Assembly (NCBI GenBank): GCA_020528935.1
Contig: JAJDFU010000577.1
Location: forward strand, 1 to 8,864
DNA: 8,864 nucleotides
Source of the DNA: Saprospiraceae bacterium
GTDB lineage: Bacteria > Bacteroidota > Bacteroidia > Chitinophagales > Saprospiraceae
Reading direction: 5' to 3'
Position 1 is the stretch's first letter, and the number at the start of each line of letters is the position of its first letter. The position numbers and the translations under genes were made by a program. Shown here piece after piece: positions 6,295 to 8,864 of this stretch. The notes below the pieces were generated by a model. That model ran no database searches. It had not been told where the DNA came from and was given only the letters and a program-made list of their open reading frames with translations.

Positions 6295-7376
6295 ATGTAC
6301 CTGTCTTTGTTGCAACGCGTGCGTTTCGGCTTGTTCGTTCTACTCGTGCTGCTTCTGGTGGCTTGCCAAAAAGAACGGGAAGAAGAAGTGCCGGACGTGA
6401 GCCAGGTTCAGGTCGATTGGGAGCTGCGCCGCTTTGAGCAGGACCTTTTTCAGTTGGACACGCTCCGGATGGAAGCGGGCATCGAAGAGCTGCGAACGGC
6501 TTATCCCGAATTCGGGGCGGTTTTTCTGGACCGCATCCTTCGGGTGAACGACCCGCGCATGGCGCCGCAGGGCGAGGAAGCCTTCGTCAAGGGGTTCATC
6601 ACCTTTCCGGCCCTCCGAAACCTGTACGACACCATTCAACAGCTGTATCCCGAAATGAGCCGCGAACGCGAGCAGTTTCACGAGGCTTTTCAGCGCTTCA
6701 AGTATTACTTTCCCGGCGAGCCCACGCCTTCGGTCACTACCTTTTTATCCGAGTACGCCTTGCAGGTGTTCATTTACGGAGAGAACGACCTGGCCGTAGG
6801 GCTGGATTTTTTCCTGGGGAGGATTATCCCTATCAGCGCTACAACCCCACGAACCCCAACTTTTCGGCCTATCTCACCCGCACCTTTAACCGGGAGCACC
6901 TGGTGGCCAAAACCCTGCAGCCCCTGGTGGACGACCTGGTGGGGGACCCGCAGCAGGAGCGCCTGCTGGACCACATGATCGCCAATGGAAAAAAACTATA
7001 TATTTTGGACCGGCTGCTTCCGGCTACTCCCGATACCGCGATCATGGAAGTGAGCCGGCGGCAATGGGAATGGCTGCAGGCCAACGAGCTGGATATCTGG
7101 GCGTATTTTCTCACGGAGGAGTCCGATGCCGCCGGAGCATCGCAAAACCTGTTGTATTCTGCGGACTGGCCCGCTGTGCGCAAGTTTGTGGAGTACAGCC
7201 CGCATTCTCCGGGCATGCCTCCGGAAGCCCCGGGGCGCACTGCCAATTACCTGGGCTGGCAAATCGTGAAAGCCTGGATGGCCCGCCATCCCGGGGCCGA
7301 CCTGCAACAACTTGTCGATCTGCGCGACCCTCAGCAGTTGCTGGACGAATCGCGCTACAAGCCCCGGCGAAACTGA
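6295..7376 (+). CDS. gldB: Gliding motility lipoprotein GldB, split by a one-base frameshift
   Basis: GldB is a lipoprotein needed for Bacteroidota gliding; its biochemical role is not settled. The first segment (6295-6819) begins with a lipoprotein signal ending LLVAC, giving lipidated Cys24, followed by an acidic stretch QKEREEE. It then reads as GldB down to YGENDLAVGLDFFLG. There the frame breaks: continuing gives a nonsense tail to a stop at 6978. The frame one base back continues the family sequence at once (EDYPYQRYNPTNPNFSAYL) and runs to TGA 7374-7376, including the GldB-like ending SPGMPPEAPGR...LGWQIVKAWM. Restoring one G in the GGGG run at 6816-6819 yields a 360-residue protein of sensible length. 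Likely causes are a sequencing or assembly indel in the G run or a true recent mutation; the downstream half shows no decay. It probably shares a transcript with the oxygenase gene 25 bases downstream. Confidence 0.85.
6807..6822 (+). other. Frameshift site in gldB
   Basis: The upstream frame reads CTG GGG AGG here; the family requires CTG GGN GAG GAT. A single missing base in the G run (6816-6819) explains the break exactly. Seven bases earlier is T_TTT_TTC (6807-6813) in the zero frame, a sequence type able to support -1 ribosomal slippage. However, slipping there would place Pro where the family-like reading gives Leu, so a missing base is the simpler explanation. Confidence 0.75.
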
Positions 7377-7401
7377 TTGTTCACTTAAACACTTCATCCG
7401 G

Positions 7402-8355
7402 ATGGCAAAACGAAATATTCCGGTACTGCGCCTCTCGCAGTTTACCCAGGGCGATACCCGTCAGCAGAGCGCTTTTGCAGCGGAGCTGGGGCGCGCTTTC
7501 CAGGAGATCGGCTTCGTGGGCATAGTCGGGCACGGCATTCCCCAGGCGCTCATCGATCGCTTCTACGCAGAATCCAGGGCCTTTTTTGCCTTGCCGGAAA
7601 CGGTGAAGCGCCAATATGAGATTCCCGGGATGGCCGGGCAGCGCGGCTACACCGCCTTTGGTGTAGAGCACGCCAAGCACTCCCGGGTAGCCGATCTGAA
7701 GGAGTTCTTTCAGATCGGACCGGAAGTCACGGACGGCGATCCCATCAAGGCGAATTATCCGGAGAACGTAGCCGTGGCGGAGCGGCCCCGGTTTCTCGCT
7801 GCCGGCCTGGAGCTGTACCGGGCCTTCGAAGGGGCCGGTGCCCGGCTGCTGGAAGCGATTGCCCTGTATCTGGAACTGGACCGGCACTACTTCGATTCGC
7901 GCATTCGCAACGGCAACTCCATCCTGCGGGCCATCCACTACCCGCCCATTACGCAGGAACCCGAATCGGCCATACGAGCCGAACAACACGAGGACATCAA
8001 CCTCATCACCCTGCTGGTGGGGGCCTCGGCAGGCGGCCTGGAGCTGCTCAGCACCCGGGGGGAATGGCTGCCCGTTATGCCGGAAGAAGAAGAGATCGTG
8101 ATCAACGTAGGCGATATGCTGCAGCGATTGACCAACAACTACCTGACGTCCACCACACACCGGGTGGTGAACCCGCCGCGGGAAGAATGGCATCGCCCCC
8201 GGCTCAGCATACCCTTTTTTCTGCACCCGCGCAGCGACATGGATCTGAGTTGCCTGCCCTCCTGCGTTACGGCGGAGCGGCCGCTGGCTTACTCCCCCAT
8301 TACGGCCGGCGAATACCTGGCCGAACGACTGGCCGAGATCGGGCTGAAAAAATAG
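7402..8355 (+). CDS. 2-oxoglutarate/Fe(II)-dependent oxygenase, isopenicillin N synthase-like
   Basis: A 317-residue soluble non-haem iron oxygenase. The N-terminal DIOX_N-type part (about 5-110) contains FQEIGFVGIVGHGIP, ALPETVKRQY and RGYTAFGVEHAK. The C-terminal 2OG-Fe(II) domain has the iron triad His196-x-Asp198 (EQHEDINLITLL) and His253 (TSTTHRVVNPP), with the 2-oxoglutarate-binding Arg267-x-Ser269 (RPRLSI). All key residues are present, so it should be active. Substrate is unknown: members of this superfamily hydroxylate, desaturate or cyclise varied small molecules, and neighbours give no biosynthetic cluster. I chose ATG 7402 because translation from it begins with IPVLRLSQF, the usual start of this family. 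An upstream in-frame ATG at 7312 lies inside gldB. The 25-base gap after gldB suggests co-transcription. Confidence 0.93.
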   Translation: MAKRNIPVLRLSQFTQGDTRQQSAFAAELGRAFQEIGFVGIVGHGIPQALIDRFYAESRAFFALPETVKRQYEIPGMAGQRGYTAFGVEHAKHSRVADLKEFFQIGPEVTDGDPIKANYPENVAVAERPRFLAAGLELYRAFEGAGARLLEAIALYLELDRHYFDSRIRNGNSILRAIHYPPITQEPESAIRAEQHEDINLITLLVGASAGGLELLSTRGEWLPVMPEEEEIVINVGDMLQRLTNNYLTSTTHRVVNPPREEWHRPRLSIPFFLHPRSDMDLSCLPSCVTAERPLAYSPITAGEYLAERLAEIGLKK

Positions 8356-8362
8356 CCGTCCT

Positions 8363-8425
8363 TTCCGGCATCCAGCGCTTGAGCCCATACGGGATGAGAG
8401 GGCCGGAATAAACTTTTGCCCCTTT
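8363..8425 (+). terminator. Possible terminator after the oxygenase gene
   Basis: TTCCGGC (8363-8369) pairs with GCCGGAA (8402-8408), and ATCC (8370-8373) can pair with GGAT (8392-8395) around a long loop. T-rich tracts follow at 8414-8417 and 8422-8426. The stem is interrupted and the T-tract is displaced, so this is only a candidate. Confidence 0.3.
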
Positions 8426-8448
8426 TTAACGTCTTGAGAACAAGGCAC

Positions 8449-8480
8449 TTTGCTCGGGGAGATGAATTCCCGTACCTTTA
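8449..8480 (+). promoter_or_regulatory. Bacteroidota-type promoter for tatA
   Basis: TTTG (8449-8452) and TACCTTTA (8473-8480) match the phylum's -33 TTTG and -7 TAnnTTTG elements, with 20 bases between them and one mismatch in the second box. The start of tatA lies 20 bases downstream of the -7 box, giving a short leader. Confidence 0.6.
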
Positions 8481-8500
8481 TATCACTAAATTAACGAGGC

Positions 8501-8737
8501 ATGAACACGATTCTGTTATTCAACTTTTTAGGACCGGAAATGCTGGTCATTCTTTTTGCCATTCTCCTGTTGTTTGGCGGGAAAAAGATACCTGAACTCA
8601 TGCGCGGTATCGGCAAAGGCATACGCGAATTCAATGCTGCTCGCGCCACCGTGGAGACGGAACTGAAGGAAGGCATGAAAGATGCGGAGCGCCGCGAACT
8701 GGAAGAAAAGTCTAAAACTGCCAAAGAAGAGCAGTAG
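8501..8737 (+). CDS. tatA: Twin-arginine translocase subunit TatA/E
   Basis: A 78-residue pore-forming subunit of the twin-arginine system, which exports folded proteins across the inner membrane. It has the standard layout: a short N-terminal transmembrane helix (about 10-25, with Gly11-Pro12-Glu13 at its start), the hinge FGGKKIPEL (25-33), an amphipathic helix through RGIGKGIREFN (35-45) and a charged C-terminal tail rich in Glu and Lys. The FG and KKIPEL features favour TatA over TatB. No tatC lies nearby, which is usual where tat genes are scattered. It has its own promoter just upstream and ends about 55 bases before a bidirectional terminator, so it is probably monocistronic. Confidence 0.95.
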   Translation: MNTILLFNFLGPEMLVILFAILLLFGGKKIPELMRGIGKGIREFNAARATVETELKEGMKDAERRELEEKSKTAKEEQ

Positions 8738-8791
8738 CACGCTGAATTGGGCGATCCGGGATACGGATCGCACCGTCGTCAGAATGGGATG

Positions 8792-8828
8792 AAAACGCGG
8801 AACAGGCTTTGAGCCCGTTCCGCGTTTT
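8792..8828. terminator. Bidirectional intrinsic terminator
   Basis: AAAACGCGGAAC (8792-8803) and GTTCCGCGTTTT (8817-8828) are perfect reverse complements. An inner GGCT/AGCC stem (8805-8808 with 8812-8815) closes a TTG loop. A's on one side and T's on the other allow use from both strands. It terminates tatA and could also serve the convergent gene suspected at the right edge. Confidence 0.8.
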
Positions 8829-8831
8829 AGT

Positions 8832-8864
8832 TTACCGCCGGCCGAAAAAGCTGCCGAGCAGCCC
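8832..8864 (-). CDS. Possible C-terminal end of a convergent minus-strand gene (partial)
   Basis: Read on the minus strand from the window edge, ten open codons give GLLGSFFGRR followed by TAA at 8834-8832, three bases beyond the bidirectional terminator. The stop placed just before a two-way terminator suggests a real gene tail, but ten codons are too few to name a product and chance is possible. Confidence 0.3.
   Translation of the reverse strand, partial: GLLGSFFGRR

Noticed and set aside
6837..6978. Tail of the first gldB frame as a genuine C terminus
   Set aside because: The sequence ISATTPRTPTF onward is unlike GldB, while the alternative frame over the same bases continues the family sequence without a gap.
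7381..8448. 355-codon antisense ORF over the oxygenase
   Set aside because: The plus-strand frame has all iron and 2-oxoglutarate ligands; the antisense product has no family features.

Overview
The window looks like a chromosomal housekeeping and accessory stretch from a GC-rich, probably gliding member of the Bacteroidota. Three things point there. One is a lipoprotein that reads as GldB. The second is a two-component pair of the kind common in that phylum. The third is a tatA promoter matching the Bacteroidota-type TTTG / TAnnTTTG consensus. The flavour of the proteins suggests Saprospiria (Lewinella/Phaeodactylibacter-like), but that placement is inference. No mobile element, CRISPR array, tRNA or rRNA was seen.

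Layout: bases 1-513 hold no convincing gene but are unusually rich in inverted repeats. A sensor histidine kinase (514-2022) is followed by its OmpR-type response regulator (2121-2840) and a clear intrinsic terminator (2871-2902). Next is pyrD with a GTG start (2943-4010). A largely empty gap of about 350 bases then ends in a long hairpin, a strong Shine-Dalgarno and a 14-codon leader ORF that overlaps the start of a 53-residue two-helix membrane protein (4397-4558). Convergent to it on the minus strand are nadC (5422-4565) and, just upstream in the same direction, a secreted outer-membrane beta-barrel protein (6176-5442). Divergent from the barrel gene, gldB (6295-7376) runs on the plus strand but is split by a one-base frameshift near 6816-6819. 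It is followed 25 bases later by a 2-oxoglutarate/Fe(II) oxygenase (7402-8355). tatA (8501-8737) has its own promoter and ends at a bidirectional terminator, beyond which the last codons of a convergent minus-strand gene may just be visible.

Functionally the set mixes signalling (kinase/regulator), pyrimidine synthesis (pyrD), NAD synthesis (nadC), envelope and gliding functions (barrel protein, GldB) and twin-arginine export (TatA). The kinase/regulator pair is one working unit, and barrel-nadC and gldB-oxygenase are probable transcription units. The rest look like neighbours rather than a single pathway. I did not find strong evidence for a wholly new system. The most unusual items are the leader-coupled small membrane protein, the gldB frameshift, the inverted-repeat-rich leader region and the CxCxxC cluster in the kinase sensor domain.
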